Shown here in pieces: positions 16,594-25,927 of a stretch of 64,000 nucleotides of DNA (its first letter is position 1; every line of letters begins with the position of its first letter). Source of the DNA: JADLDB01 sp040752975 (GTDB lineage Bacteria; Myxococcota; Myxococcia; Myxococcales; Myxococcaceae); the NCBI GenBank assembly GCA_040752975.1, contig JBFMHF010000017.1, positions 5,777 to 69,776 of the forward strand, given 5' to 3'. The notes under the pieces were generated by a model, which ran no database searches, was not told the DNA's origin, and worked only from the letters and a program-made list of their open reading frames with translations. The position numbers and the translations under genes were made by a program.

Positions 16594-17628
16594 CTACAGC
16601 TTCATCAACGTCGTGGTGCCACGCTCGACGGGCGCGGCGGTGCTCTCGCGGAGCTTGAGGACGTCTCCGTTGGGGCTCGCCGAGACGCAGGAGTCGAAGC
16701 GCCTGCCCATGCCGCCGCTGGTGGTGGTGGTGATGACGCCACCCTGCACCGTGTAGGTCCCCGACTCGTTGAGCGTGCTGGATCCCGTCAAGGTGCAGTT
16801 GCAGCCCTGACCCGCCGCGACGCAGGTGGCGGTGGGGACCGTGTTGCGAAGCAGCGACTCGATCGCCGAGCACCCCAGCGCCGCGCAGGCCGCGGGCAGG
16901 TTGACGGTGGTGGTGAAGTTCGTCGTCACCCGACGGGTGAAGGTCCCGTTGGTGAAGGTGATCTCCCCGGACAGGGTGGTGTTGGAGCTGACCGTGCTGA
17001 TCGTCTGGCAATACTGGCGGTAGTCCGCCAGCGGATCATCCGCGCACGCCTGCGTGTAGAACCAGGTGCCGATGAGGTTGCCGCTGCAGGCCTGCACGGT
17101 GCCGCAGTTGCCGGTGGTGACGGTGACGACGGTGCCGCCGCCTCCGCCCGCGCCGCCACCGACGCCGCCCCCCAGTCCACCTCCGAGGCCTCCGCCCGCG
17201 CCGCCACCAGCCGGGCCGCCACCGCCACCGCCCGAGCCGCCGCCCACCGAGCCGCCACCGCCACCGCCCACGGCGCCGCCACCTCCTCCTCCCGTGGCGC
17301 CTCCCCCGGAGCCCCCGCCTGCTGCGCCGCCGCCCACTCCACCGCCTCCTCCGCCGCCCGAGCCGCCACCGCCGCCGCCCGAGCCTCCTCCGCTGCCGGA
17401 GCGACACGCGTTGAACTGGCAGACTTCGCCGGTGCCGCAGACGCGGCATGCCTCACCGCTCTGGCCGCACGCGTTCAGGCTGGTGCCCTGGAGGCATTGC
17501 CCGGCGCTGTCGCAGCAGCCGCTGCAGGACGTCGAGTCGCACGGCAGCGTGGAGCCCCCGCACGACGCGCCGAGGGTGAGCAGCAGGCCAGCGGCGAGGC
17601 CAGCGACGAAGGGCAGGGTGAGACGCAC
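16594..17628 (-). CDS. Glycine-rich lipoprotein
   Basis: A 344-residue lipoprotein. The leader MRLTLPFVAGLAAGLLLTLGASC has its lipid cysteine at 23. Then comes a small Cys-knot-like segment (CDSTSCSGCC...CRVCGTGEVCQFNACRSG), an approximately 95-residue stretch of nearly pure Gly with Ala, Ser, Val and Thr, and a C-terminal beta-rich domain with six or more cysteines. The Gly tract probably acts as a flexible stalk that lifts the terminal domain off the outer membrane. The GTG at 17628 follows GGGAGG at ideal spacing; the longer frame to 17748 lacks a leader. Function unknown. Confidence 0.8.
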   Translation of the reverse strand: MRLTLPFVAGLAAGLLLTLGASCGGSTLPCDSTSCSGCCDSAGQCLQGTSLNACGQSGEACRVCGTGEVCQFNACRSGSGGGSGGGGGGSGGGGGGGVGGGAAGGGSGGGATGGGGGGAVGGGGGGSVGGGSGGGGGGPAGGGAGGGLGGGLGGGVGGGAGGGGGTVVTVTTGNCGTVQACSGNLIGTWFYTQACADDPLADYRQYCQTISTVSSNTTLSGEITFTNGTFTRRVTTNFTTTVNLPAACAALGCSAIESLLRNTVPTATCVAAGQGCNCTLTGSSTLNESGTYTVQGGVITTTTSGGMGRRFDSCVSASPNGDVLKLRESTAAPVERGTTTLMKL

Positions 17629-17660
17629 GTGGAACCTCCCGGGAACGGCCGAGAGAGGAC

Positions 17661-17795
17661 TTAGCCCGGCACAGGCGCTTCTGTCCCGCGGAGGCGGCGC
17701 TCTCGCACGAGGGTGACCGCGCCCAGCGCCACCGCGGCGAGGAAGCACAGGCCCGAAGTGAGCGCTGTCAGGGAAGCCACGCGGCGGCGGGCCAT
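17661..17795 (-). CDS. Possible 44-residue membrane protein
   Basis: A short frame just after pbpC. It starts MARRRVASLT, then one hydrophobic segment (about residues 11-30), then an RERRLRG end: positive on both flanks. AGGATGAG precedes the ATG at 17795. The gap between pbpC and the next lipoprotein would otherwise be empty. It could be a small partner of PBP1C, but short GC-rich frames arise by chance. Confidence 0.35.
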   Translation of the reverse strand: MARRRVASLTALTSGLCFLAAVALGAVTLVRERRLRGTEAPVPG

Positions 17796-17819
17796 GGGCT
17801 CATCCTCATCGCCTGGGGG

Positions 17820-20222
17820 TCAGTCGTCCACGGTGACGGTGATGGGCGCGCTGGCCACGGCGGATCTCGCCAGTCGCGCGCGAATGACGTGCTGCCCCGG
17901 GGCCAGCGACCAGCGCAGCTCGTGCGGGTAGCCCACCTTCGCCACCGGCGTGTCGTCCACCAGCCAGATGATCTCCTCGTCGGCGGGCGTGACGCTGGCG
18001 GCGAAGCGCACGGTGTTCAGCTCGGGCGGCGTGTTGGGATCGATGAGGTAGCGGGAGCGCGGCCGGGGCTCGGTGACGGCCAGCTTCGGCTCCGCGATGA
18101 CGTCCCCGGGGCAGAGGGGCGAGGAGACCGTGGGCGCGACGGTGAGCCGCTGCGATCGCGCCCAGGCCGCGTACTGCTCCGGCAGGGCCAGCAGGGGCCG
18201 CTTCACCACGAAGCGCGCCGGGCACGAAGGGCCCGCCCGCAGGCCGTTGCGCACGTCCAGCGCGACCTCGACGTGGAAGGGGCAGCTCTCGGTGGGCTCC
18301 GTGCCCTTGAGGAAGGTCTCCCGGCGTACGTGCGTGCAGCCGGGGCCGGGCCGTCTGCCGGAGAGCGCGCACACCTCCATCTGGGTGGCGTGCGGCGGAA
18401 GGGGAAACTCCAGCGCAAAGGCCAGGTGCGGGGAGCGCGTCGGCATCACCTCGTCCATCACCCGGTGCAACGCCGGAGCCGCGGCCGCGCCGCCCGACGC
18501 GAGGTGCATGCGCCGCCAGTCGTGGTTGCCCACCCAGGTGACAATCAGCAGCCGGTCGCTGAAGGCCGCCGCCCACGCGTCACGGTAGCCCTGGCTGGTG
18601 CCCGTCTTGATGCCCACCGCGTAGTCGAAGTCCAGCGGGCCGTTGGGTGGGAAGGCGGGGCGCCGCGCCTCCGGATCTGCGAGCAGCCGGGCCGTCAGCA
18701 TCGCCGCGTCGGTGGAGAGGATGCGCGCTCCGGCTGGTGACTCGGCGCTCCGGGACAGCTTCAGGGGAATCGTCTCTCCGCGGTTCGCCAGCGCCGTGTA
18801 CAGCGTGGCCAGCTCCCAGGGCGTCACGTGCAGCGCGCCGATCGCCAGCGCGAGGCCATACGCATCCGGCTCGTAGCTGACGCCCGCCACGCCGCCCCGC
18901 TCGAAGCGCGCCAGCGCTTGATCGACGCCGAGCTCCGACAGCACCCGCAGCGCGGGGATGTTTCGTGAGTTGCCCAGCGCCTGCTTGAGCAGCATCGGCC
19001 CGGCCCAGGTGTGGGTGATGTTCTCCGGCAGGTACAGGCCGCCGCCGGGCAGCTCGAAGGCCACCGGCGTGTCCGCGAGCTCCGTCGCCGCGGTGTGGCT
19101 GCCCCGCTCCAGCGCCATCCCGTAGATGAAGGGCTTGAGGCTGGAGCCAGGGGATCGCTTCGTCTGCACGAAGTCGATCGCCCCGTGGGCGCCCACGTCG
19201 AAGTAGTCAGCGCTCCCCACGTAGGCCAGCACCTCGCCCGTGGGGAGATCCACCACCAGCCCGGCGGTGTTTCCCGCGCCCTGCGCGCGCAGCCGGGCCA
19301 GGTTCTCGGTGAGGGCGCCGTGCGTCACGCGCTGTATGTCGAGGTCCAGCGTGGCGTGGTGGATGAAGCCGGGCTCCTTCGCCAGCTGGGCCTGGAGCGC
19401 CAGCACGGCGTGCAGCGTCTCGGGCGCGCGCCGCGGCTGCGGGACGACGTGGAGGTCGGAGGACTGCGCGATGCGCAGCTCCTCGTCCGAGATGATCCCG
19501 CGATCGTGCAACTGGGTGAGGATCCGCCGGGCGCGGGAGAGCGCCAGCGCGTGGCCGTCCTTCGTCCACGGCGTCATGCGCCCGGGCTGCTGCGGCAACG
19601 CCGCGAGGTAGGCCGCCTGGAGCCAGGAGAGATCCTCCACCGGCTTGTCGAAATAGAGGCGCGCTGCGCGCACCACGCCGTGACAGCGGTTCCCGTACGG
19701 CGCGATGGTGAGGTACTGCCGCAGCACCGCCGCGCGCCCGTTCTCATGGACCAGCAGCAGGGCCTCGGCGGCCTCGCGTACCTTGGCGAAGAGCGAGCGG
19801 GGCCGGGGATGTTGCAGCCGCGCCACCTGCATCGGGATGGTGGACGCCCCGGAGATCACCTTCCGGTTGCGCACGTTCTGCCAGGCGGCGCGGGCCACGG
19901 AAGGGAGGTGCACGCCCGGGTGCTCGTTGAAGAAGCGGTCCTCCGTCTCCAGCGTGGTGATGACGATCTTCTCGGGGATCGCCTGAGGGAGCGGCCAGAA
20001 GCCCCACGCCTCGTGCGTCCCGGGGACCTCGCCCAGGAAGCGGCCGGCGCGATCGAGGATCAGGTGCGAGGGCGTGGGTGCGTGGAGCGTCGGGTCGAGG
20101 GAATGGAGGAAGACCGCAGCGGCTCCCGCGCAGAGGAGGAGCGCGACGAAGGAGAGTCGCCTCTTCCTGCCCCTGATCCTCTCCCCCGCTGGGCGGAGAG
20201 GGGATTTCTCCTTCCGCTTCAC
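17820..20222 (-). CDS. pbpC: Penicillin-binding protein 1C
   Basis: An 800-residue bifunctional peptidoglycan synthase. It has an N-terminal anchor (about 24-42); a GT51 glycosyltransferase with ETEDRFFNEHPGVH (92-105), ISGASTIPMQ and YGNRCHGV; a transpeptidase with the serine motif SSLK (S360, K363), SRN (419-421) and KTGTS (539-543); and a C-terminal BiPBP_C-type beta domain, as usual for PBP1C. It polymerises and cross-links glycan strands at the outer face of the inner membrane. The GTG start at 20220-20222 overlaps the TGA of the macroglobulin gene (GTGA). Coupling of pbpC to a macroglobulin gene is well known in bacteria. Confidence 0.96.
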   Translation of the reverse strand: MKRKEKSPLRPAGERIRGRKRRLSFVALLLCAGAAAVFLHSLDPTLHAPTPSHLILDRAGRFLGEVPGTHEAWGFWPLPQAIPEKIVITTLETEDRFFNEHPGVHLPSVARAAWQNVRNRKVISGASTIPMQVARLQHPRPRSLFAKVREAAEALLLVHENGRAAVLRQYLTIAPYGNRCHGVVRAARLYFDKPVEDLSWLQAAYLAALPQQPGRMTPWTKDGHALALSRARRILTQLHDRGIISDEELRIAQSSDLHVVPQPRRAPETLHAVLALQAQLAKEPGFIHHATLDLDIQRVTHGALTENLARLRAQGAGNTAGLVVDLPTGEVLAYVGSADYFDVGAHGAIDFVQTKRSPGSSLKPFIYGMALERGSHTAATELADTPVAFELPGGGLYLPENITHTWAGPMLLKQALGNSRNIPALRVLSELGVDQALARFERGGVAGVSYEPDAYGLALAIGALHVTPWELATLYTALANRGETIPLKLSRSAESPAGARILSTDAAMLTARLLADPEARRPAFPPNGPLDFDYAVGIKTGTSQGYRDAWAAAFSDRLLIVTWVGNHDWRRMHLASGGAAAAPALHRVMDEVMPTRSPHLAFALEFPLPPHATQMEVCALSGRRPGPGCTHVRRETFLKGTEPTESCPFHVEVALDVRNGLRAGPSCPARFVVKRPLLALPEQYAAWARSQRLTVAPTVSSPLCPGDVIAEPKLAVTEPRPRSRYLIDPNTPPELNTVRFAASVTPADEEIIWLVDDTPVAKVGYPHELRWSLAPGQHVIRARLARSAVASAPITVTVDD

Positions 20223-23200
20223 TTCTCGTGCGCCCCGGTGACGATCACCCGCATACCCGCGCCGCGGCCGCGGACTTCTTCCCGGTACATCAGCTCGGCC
20301 CATGGCGGCGGGTGGACGAAGCTGCCCTCGCTCGACGCGCGCACGCGGAAGTGGAAGGTGAAGGTCCCGGCGGGCAGCTCCGTGAAGTAGTAGCGCACCT
20401 CCGAGTCGAGGCGCTGCACGTACGTCGCGTTCAACGAGTCCGCCTGCGAGGGCCGCGCGTCACTCCCGCTCGTCTCCAGGTTGGGGTTGAGCGGCTCCAG
20501 CCCCGCCGCGAAGGGCACCACCAGGGCGACGTGGTGTCGGGGCGCGTCGTTCACCAGGCGCGCGTGCACCTCCAGCACCTCACCTTGAGGCACCGAGAGC
20601 GCCGTACCGGCCTTGTCCTCGTGGTGCGTCGCCGCGGAGCCGTCCGAGTGCAGCCAGGTGAGGGAACGCGAGACGATGAGGCCCTGCTTCTTCGCCTCGA
20701 CGAGATCGCCCGGGCTCGCTGGCAGGTACACCTGCTGCACCCGCACTCCCACCGGCCCGCCCGCCACCGTCACCGTGAGCGGCGTGTCGTTGGCGCTGAC
20801 CCGCCGCGCGGCCTTCTTCGTTTCGTCCAGGGTGAGGCTGCCCAGCGTCTTCACGTCGATGCTCGTCTTCGGCTGCGGCGTGGACGACTTCTCCAGGTAC
20901 ACGCCCATCGCCGCGATGGCCCGCCGGTTGTCGTGCGTGGTGCCGAAGCCGTACGTGGCCGAGCCGCGGGACACCAGGGCGTCGCGCAAGAGCACGTGGC
21001 GCTCGTCCTTCGGATCGACGCGCAACAGCGCCTCCCACACCGCGGCGGTGGTGGCCGCGCTCGAGCCCAGGTACAGCCCGCTCCACGCCGAGCGATCTCC
21101 GCGGATCCCGTCGAACACCTTCTCGCCCTTCACCAGCTTGAAGACGACCGAGTCCCACAACTCCTCCTCGAGCGTCTTCAGGTTGGAGGTGAAGGTGGAC
21201 GGCTTCTCGCTCATCGCGCTGGTGAGATCCGCGAGGCTGACGGTGTCCATCTTCTTCCGCTGCGCGAACAGCTCGACCAGGTAGTTCTCGTCCAGCTGCC
21301 CCACGCGCCCCAGCGCCCGCAGGGCCGAGGTCTGCTGGTTGTACCGGTAGTCCGCCCACAGGCCGGTGAAGTCGGTGCGCAGTACGCGCTTCAAGGCATC
21401 GACGGCCTTCTGCTGCACCGCCGCGTCCACGGGCAGCCCCGCCTTCTTCGCCGCGGCCATGAACTCCACGCCCTGCGCGGTGAGCGCGACGTCTCCCTTC
21501 GCGCCGGGCCAGTAGCTGAAGAAGCCGGCCTCGTCCTGGTGCTGCTTGAGCTCCTCGAGGATCCGCTTCGTCGACGCCTGGATCTGCGGCGTGAAGCGCG
21601 TGTCCAGCTCCAGCTTCTTCAAGAGCCCGCCGAGCGCGAGATCGGGTGACACCTGGCTCATGCGCTGCTCGAGGCACCCGTGGGGGTAGGCCGACAGGTA
21701 CTCGAGGCCCGAGGCGAGCTCGAGCAACCCCGGCTGCGCGCTGAAGGTGAGCGTCTGCGTCGCGGTGCCCGCCCGCGGCTTCTCGGGGAAGTCCTTGAGC
21801 GTCGTGGACCCCGGCTGCAGCGTGGTGAAGAACGCCGTCTTCTCCTCGCGGCGATCGGGCAGGAGCGGCAGCTGCACCTCGAAGGCGTCGCCGGCCTTGT
21901 CCGACAGGCGCGTCACGTCCACCCGCACGGTGAGGCTCTGCGGCTTCGTGGTGGCGACCGACTTCACCGTCACTGGCGTCAGCACCGACAGCGCCTTGTT
22001 CGCCTTGAGCTCGATCTTCTCCTGCGACTTCGCCTTGCCGTCGATCGCGCCGGCGATCGCGATCTCCACGGAGCCCGCGCCCTCCGCCCCTTCCACCAGC
22101 CGCGCCACCGCGCCCGGCCAGAAGCGATCGCCCATGCGTACGAAGCGGGGGAGCTGCGGCTGCACCAGCACCGGGAGCCGCACCTTGAGCGAACTCTGCT
22201 TGTAGCCGAAGCGCGTTGGCCCGGAAACCGCTACCGCGCGCACGCGGAAGGTCGTCAGATCGTCGGAGAGTTGCACCGGCACCACCAGCTTGCCGCTCGG
22301 CGGGACCGTCAGAGTCGCCTGGTAGTACGGCACCGTCTTGAAGTCCTTGCGGACCTGCCGCTTGCCGCTCTTCGCAGACTCCTCTTCCTCCCCGCCGTCT
22401 CCACCGGGCTCTTCTTCCAGTTCCGCCACCCGCCCCAGCACCAGGTTGCGCGTGTCGCGGATCGAGACGGAGCGCTGGTTGCGCTTGATGAGCCCGGTGA
22501 GCGGATCGAGCGGCCCTTCCTTCGCCAGCGACAGCACCGCCTCGTCCACCAGCCACAGCGTCACCTCGCCCCCCACCGGCCTCTTCTGATCGTCGGTCAG
22601 CGTGATGGTGAAGTCGTGTTTCGTGCCGGGCCGCGCCTGCTCGGGGTGCTGCACGTTGACGAGGACGGTGTTCTTCGTCGGCTCCACCTGGAGATCGACG
22701 CTGGAGGCCACCGTGGCCGGCTTGTACCGCGCGTCGTCGGCCTTTCCTTCGCCCAGCCGGCCGCGCATCAGCACCACGTGCACCGGGAGGTTGGGCACGA
22801 AGCGCTCGCCCACCGGCACGTCGATGACCGCGCGGGAGCCGCTGACGTCTTTCCAGAGGTAGCGGTTGCCCTGGGGCTCCTCGATCACCACCAGCGCGCG
22901 CGCGGTGAGGAAGGGGGACTGCACCACCACGTGCGCCGTCTCGCCGGGAGCGTACGACGGCTTGTCGGGCTTGAGCTCGAAGAGTCCTTCGCGGGACTTC
23001 TGCCAGGCCTGCGGAGTGCCGCCGCCCACGTAGAGATCGGCGGACAGCGTCTGCACCCGGCCCAGCTTGTCGCGAGCGAAGAGCTCCACCACGTACACGC
23101 CGGAGTCCTTGATGGGGAAGGCGTGCGCCTCCGCCGCCGCGCCAGTGGTGATCGTCTTCTCCGCGACCTGCACGTCCTCCTGCTCCGTCTGGTACTTCGC

Positions 23201-25927
23201 CTCGCCGGTGGCGAAGGACGTCTCGCGCAGCGTGGAGTGCCAGACACGGCGGAAGAGGCGGAGGCGGATCTCCTGGCCCTTCACCGGCTTCTCGTCCACG
23301 CCCACGGCGACGACTTCAGGCGTCAGCTCCGTGGCCTTCTCCAGGTAACGGGGGATCTTGAGGCCCATCACGAAGGAAGGCAGCGCCTTCACCTCGGTGG
23401 ACGTCGTCACCGGCTGCTCGTCGGGGCCCGTCACCGTCGCCTCGAAGCGGTAGACGCGCGCGGAACCGTCGAGATCGAGCTGCGGATTCACCGTGAGCTC
23501 TGCCGCGCCGCTGTCGTCCAGCTCGCCCTGCTGGCTGGTGATGCCCGGCGAGGATTGTGCGGTGTTGCGCGCGAACTGCGTGGAGGAGGCGAAGAGGAAG
23601 CCCTTCATTCCGCGCGGCGCCCAGTCCCAGGGGCGCTGGGTGACGGTCCAGGCGATCGGCTGGTTCGCCACGTTGCCGCCCGCGTAGTAGCGGGCCACCG
23701 CCTTCACCTTGAACGGGCCGTCGTTGCGCACGCGGGAAGGGCCGGTGAGCTGCACCTCGAAGGTGGGGATCCGGTAGGCCTCGATCTTGAAGCTTCGGCT
23801 GGCGAGGTAGTTCTCGGGGGTCTTGTCGTAGAGCCGCACCGTGAAGTCACCGGTGGGCAGCTCGTCTTCCTTGAAGGTCGCCTCCAGGCCACCCAGCGGC
23901 GACTGCTTCACCGTCACCGGCCAGACCTGGCCGTCGGGTCCCACCACCTGCAGCCCGAAGCGCTTGAGCTCCACTGGCACCGCGAGCGCGCCGCCGGTCT
24001 TGCTGCGGACGAAGGCCTTGATGAAGACACTCTCTCCAGGCCGGTAGATGGGCCGCTCGGTGAAGACGAAGGCCAAGGTGGTGTCGTTGACCGGCGCGGG
24101 CGCGTTGGCCTGCAGCAGCCACGACAGCCACGAGTCCGAGGAGGACCAGTGGTTGTTCGCGAAGGACGGCAGCCGCTCGCGGGGGTCGAGCACCAGCACG
24201 TCCTCGCCGTTCGTCACCGAGACACGGGTGAGCGAGTTCCAGCCCAACGGAGTGAAGGAGACACGCCCCTCGCCGTCGGTCGTCTGGGTGGCGGTGACGG
24301 GGCGGTCGTCCTTGCAGCAGCGGCCCTCCAGCTTCACCACCGCGCCGCGCACCGGCTCGCCGGAGTCGAGCGCGCGCACGTACATCACCGCGCGACCCGT
24401 CTCATCCACCGAGGTGATGGAGAGGTTCGTCACCTGTACGCGCATGAAGGCGCGCTCCGGCTTCCCGGTGAGGCGGCGCAGGCCCACGAGGTAGGTGCCC
24501 GGCCGGTTGGCCCCGACCACCGGATCCAGCAACGGCCTCAAGTCCAGGCCGAAGGTGGTGGCGCCCGACTTCTCACCCAGCGGGAGCTCGACGAGCCGCG
24601 ACACCAGCGGACTGCCGAGGAGACGCACGTGCTGGCCCAGCTCGCTCGCGTCGATGTAGCCCGGCACCCGGACGTTGGTGCCCGGCTCTTCACCGGGGAA
24701 GGGCGGCGCGGACTCCTCGTCGATCACCACCGGCGCCGAGGGGAAGGGCCACAGCCCCGCGTGCAGCGGATCGACGCGGAAGATCCGCACGTCCGCCCTG
24801 GGCTCGCCGTAGCCGCGCAGAGGCAGGGTGCGCGGACCGTTCGCCTCGAGGATCGCCGTGCCCTGCTGCCACGCCAGGAACGGCGAGCGCCACCCGAGGT
24901 GGAAGAAGACGTCAGCAGGCTTCACCTCGCGCAGCGGGCGCTGGGCGTCGTCGCGAATGGGCGCGCTGGCGAGCGCGAGGCGGTACAGCGTGTCGGGCAC
25001 GAAGCGGCCGATGAGCTGCACCCGGCTGCCGTACACCTGGAAGCGCAGGTCCGGCACGGCCGGCTCGAGCCGCACCAGCTTGCGCAGCGAGGTCAGCGTG
25101 AGATCCGCCACCGGCGCGGTGAAGACGAGCTGCGGCAGGTCTCCGCGGTTGCCGCAGGACAGCGCGAGGTCCTTTGGCGTGGACGCGCCGCCGATCAGCG
25201 GGAACTCGGAGCTGCCGCAGCGCACCGAGGAGAGGCTGAAGGGCGTGCGGGTGGAGACGCGCGCCTGCCACAGCGACGTGCCTTCACTGCCCAGGGCGAG
25301 GGACAGGCCGACGACGAGCTGCTTCCCCTCGGGCACCTCCTCGTCCAGCGTGATGCTCCAGGTGGCGGGATCGCGGTGCGTGGCGCGCGGCAGCGGGGCG
25401 AGCGCCCATTGGGTCAGCTTGCGGGCCGGCGAGTCGCCCAGCCCCGGGAGATCGCGCAGCTCGAGCGACAGCATCTTCTTCAGGGACGCCGCCGGGTACG
25501 CCTGTGGAAAGGTGAGCGTCAGCACGCGGAAGGGGCGTAAGCCCTCCGTGCCCGGCCCGGGCGACATCGCCGAGGGCGCCGACATCATCGTGGTGAGGAT
25601 CCGCCGGGTTCCCGCCGCGTCCACCTGGAAGCGCGCCAGCGCGGGCCACGGCTCCGCCGGTCGGAACTGCAGCGTGCGCCGGTCCAGCCACACGTAGCCG
25701 CCCGGCCACTCGGGGACGAGCTTGAGCCGCTTCGCCCCATCGTCGGCGTTGGCCTTGTCGCCCACCTGATCCGAGGAGAAGTAGACGGTGATCGGATCGA
25801 AGCCGCGCAGGAACTGCTCGGGCAGGATCTGCTGGCCCTGAGGGCGTTGCCCTTGATCCGCCGGCTGGTACTGGGCCCAGGCGTTCGCGCAGAAGAGCGC
25901 CAGCGACAGGTACGCGGCGCGGCTCAT
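20219..25927 (-). CDS. Bacterial alpha-2-macroglobulin with thioester
   Basis: A 1902-residue periplasmic protease trap. A signal peptide (MSRAAYLSLALFCANAWA) is followed by repeated MG-type beta-sandwich domains, a bait-region area, and the thioester motif GCLEQ with Cys1418 and Gln1421. The TED alpha-barrel follows (ARRVSANDTPLTV marks later beta domains). It resembles YfhM/ECAM of E. coli, which traps proteases and partners with PBP1C to guard peptidoglycan repair. The leader lacks a canonical lipobox, so it is probably soluble rather than a lipoprotein. Its ATG overlaps the stop of the 1758-residue gene (ATGA), and its stop overlaps the pbpC start. Confidence 0.94.
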   Translation of the reverse strand: MSRAAYLSLALFCANAWAQYQPADQGQRPQGQQILPEQFLRGFDPITVYFSSDQVGDKANADDGAKRLKLVPEWPGGYVWLDRRTLQFRPAEPWPALARFQVDAAGTRRILTTMMSAPSAMSPGPGTEGLRPFRVLTLTFPQAYPAASLKKMLSLELRDLPGLGDSPARKLTQWALAPLPRATHRDPATWSITLDEEVPEGKQLVVGLSLALGSEGTSLWQARVSTRTPFSLSSVRCGSSEFPLIGGASTPKDLALSCGNRGDLPQLVFTAPVADLTLTSLRKLVRLEPAVPDLRFQVYGSRVQLIGRFVPDTLYRLALASAPIRDDAQRPLREVKPADVFFHLGWRSPFLAWQQGTAILEANGPRTLPLRGYGEPRADVRIFRVDPLHAGLWPFPSAPVVIDEESAPPFPGEEPGTNVRVPGYIDASELGQHVRLLGSPLVSRLVELPLGEKSGATTFGLDLRPLLDPVVGANRPGTYLVGLRRLTGKPERAFMRVQVTNLSITSVDETGRAVMYVRALDSGEPVRGAVVKLEGRCCKDDRPVTATQTTDGEGRVSFTPLGWNSLTRVSVTNGEDVLVLDPRERLPSFANNHWSSSDSWLSWLLQANAPAPVNDTTLAFVFTERPIYRPGESVFIKAFVRSKTGGALAVPVELKRFGLQVVGPDGQVWPVTVKQSPLGGLEATFKEDELPTGDFTVRLYDKTPENYLASRSFKIEAYRIPTFEVQLTGPSRVRNDGPFKVKAVARYYAGGNVANQPIAWTVTQRPWDWAPRGMKGFLFASSTQFARNTAQSSPGITSQQGELDDSGAAELTVNPQLDLDGSARVYRFEATVTGPDEQPVTTSTEVKALPSFVMGLKIPRYLEKATELTPEVVAVGVDEKPVKGQEIRLRLFRRVWHSTLRETSFATGEAKYQTEQEDVQVAEKTITTGAAAEAHAFPIKDSGVYVVELFARDKLGRVQTLSADLYVGGGTPQAWQKSREGLFELKPDKPSYAPGETAHVVVQSPFLTARALVVIEEPQGNRYLWKDVSGSRAVIDVPVGERFVPNLPVHVVLMRGRLGEGKADDARYKPATVASSVDLQVEPTKNTVLVNVQHPEQARPGTKHDFTITLTDDQKRPVGGEVTLWLVDEAVLSLAKEGPLDPLTGLIKRNQRSVSIRDTRNLVLGRVAELEEEPGGDGGEEEESAKSGKRQVRKDFKTVPYYQATLTVPPSGKLVVPVQLSDDLTTFRVRAVAVSGPTRFGYKQSSLKVRLPVLVQPQLPRFVRMGDRFWPGAVARLVEGAEGAGSVEIAIAGAIDGKAKSQEKIELKANKALSVLTPVTVKSVATTKPQSLTVRVDVTRLSDKAGDAFEVQLPLLPDRREEKTAFFTTLQPGSTTLKDFPEKPRAGTATQTLTFSAQPGLLELASGLEYLSAYPHGCLEQRMSQVSPDLALGGLLKKLELDTRFTPQIQASTKRILEELKQHQDEAGFFSYWPGAKGDVALTAQGVEFMAAAKKAGLPVDAAVQQKAVDALKRVLRTDFTGLWADYRYNQQTSALRALGRVGQLDENYLVELFAQRKKMDTVSLADLTSAMSEKPSTFTSNLKTLEEELWDSVVFKLVKGEKVFDGIRGDRSAWSGLYLGSSAATTAAVWEALLRVDPKDERHVLLRDALVSRGSATYGFGTTHDNRRAIAAMGVYLEKSSTPQPKTSIDVKTLGSLTLDETKKAARRVSANDTPLTVTVAGGPVGVRVQQVYLPASPGDLVEAKKQGLIVSRSLTWLHSDGSAATHHEDKAGTALSVPQGEVLEVHARLVNDAPRHHVALVVPFAAGLEPLNPNLETSGSDARPSQADSLNATYVQRLDSEVRYYFTELPAGTFTFHFRVRASSEGSFVHPPPWAELMYREEVRGRGAGMRVIVTGAHEK

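Noticed and set aside
21680..25540. 1286-codon open frame on the plus strand, antisense to macroglobulin
   Set aside because: It mirrors the real gene's codon bias: Arg/His/Gly/Ala-rich translation, no domain, no ribosome-binding site. Long antisense frames are expected at this GC content.
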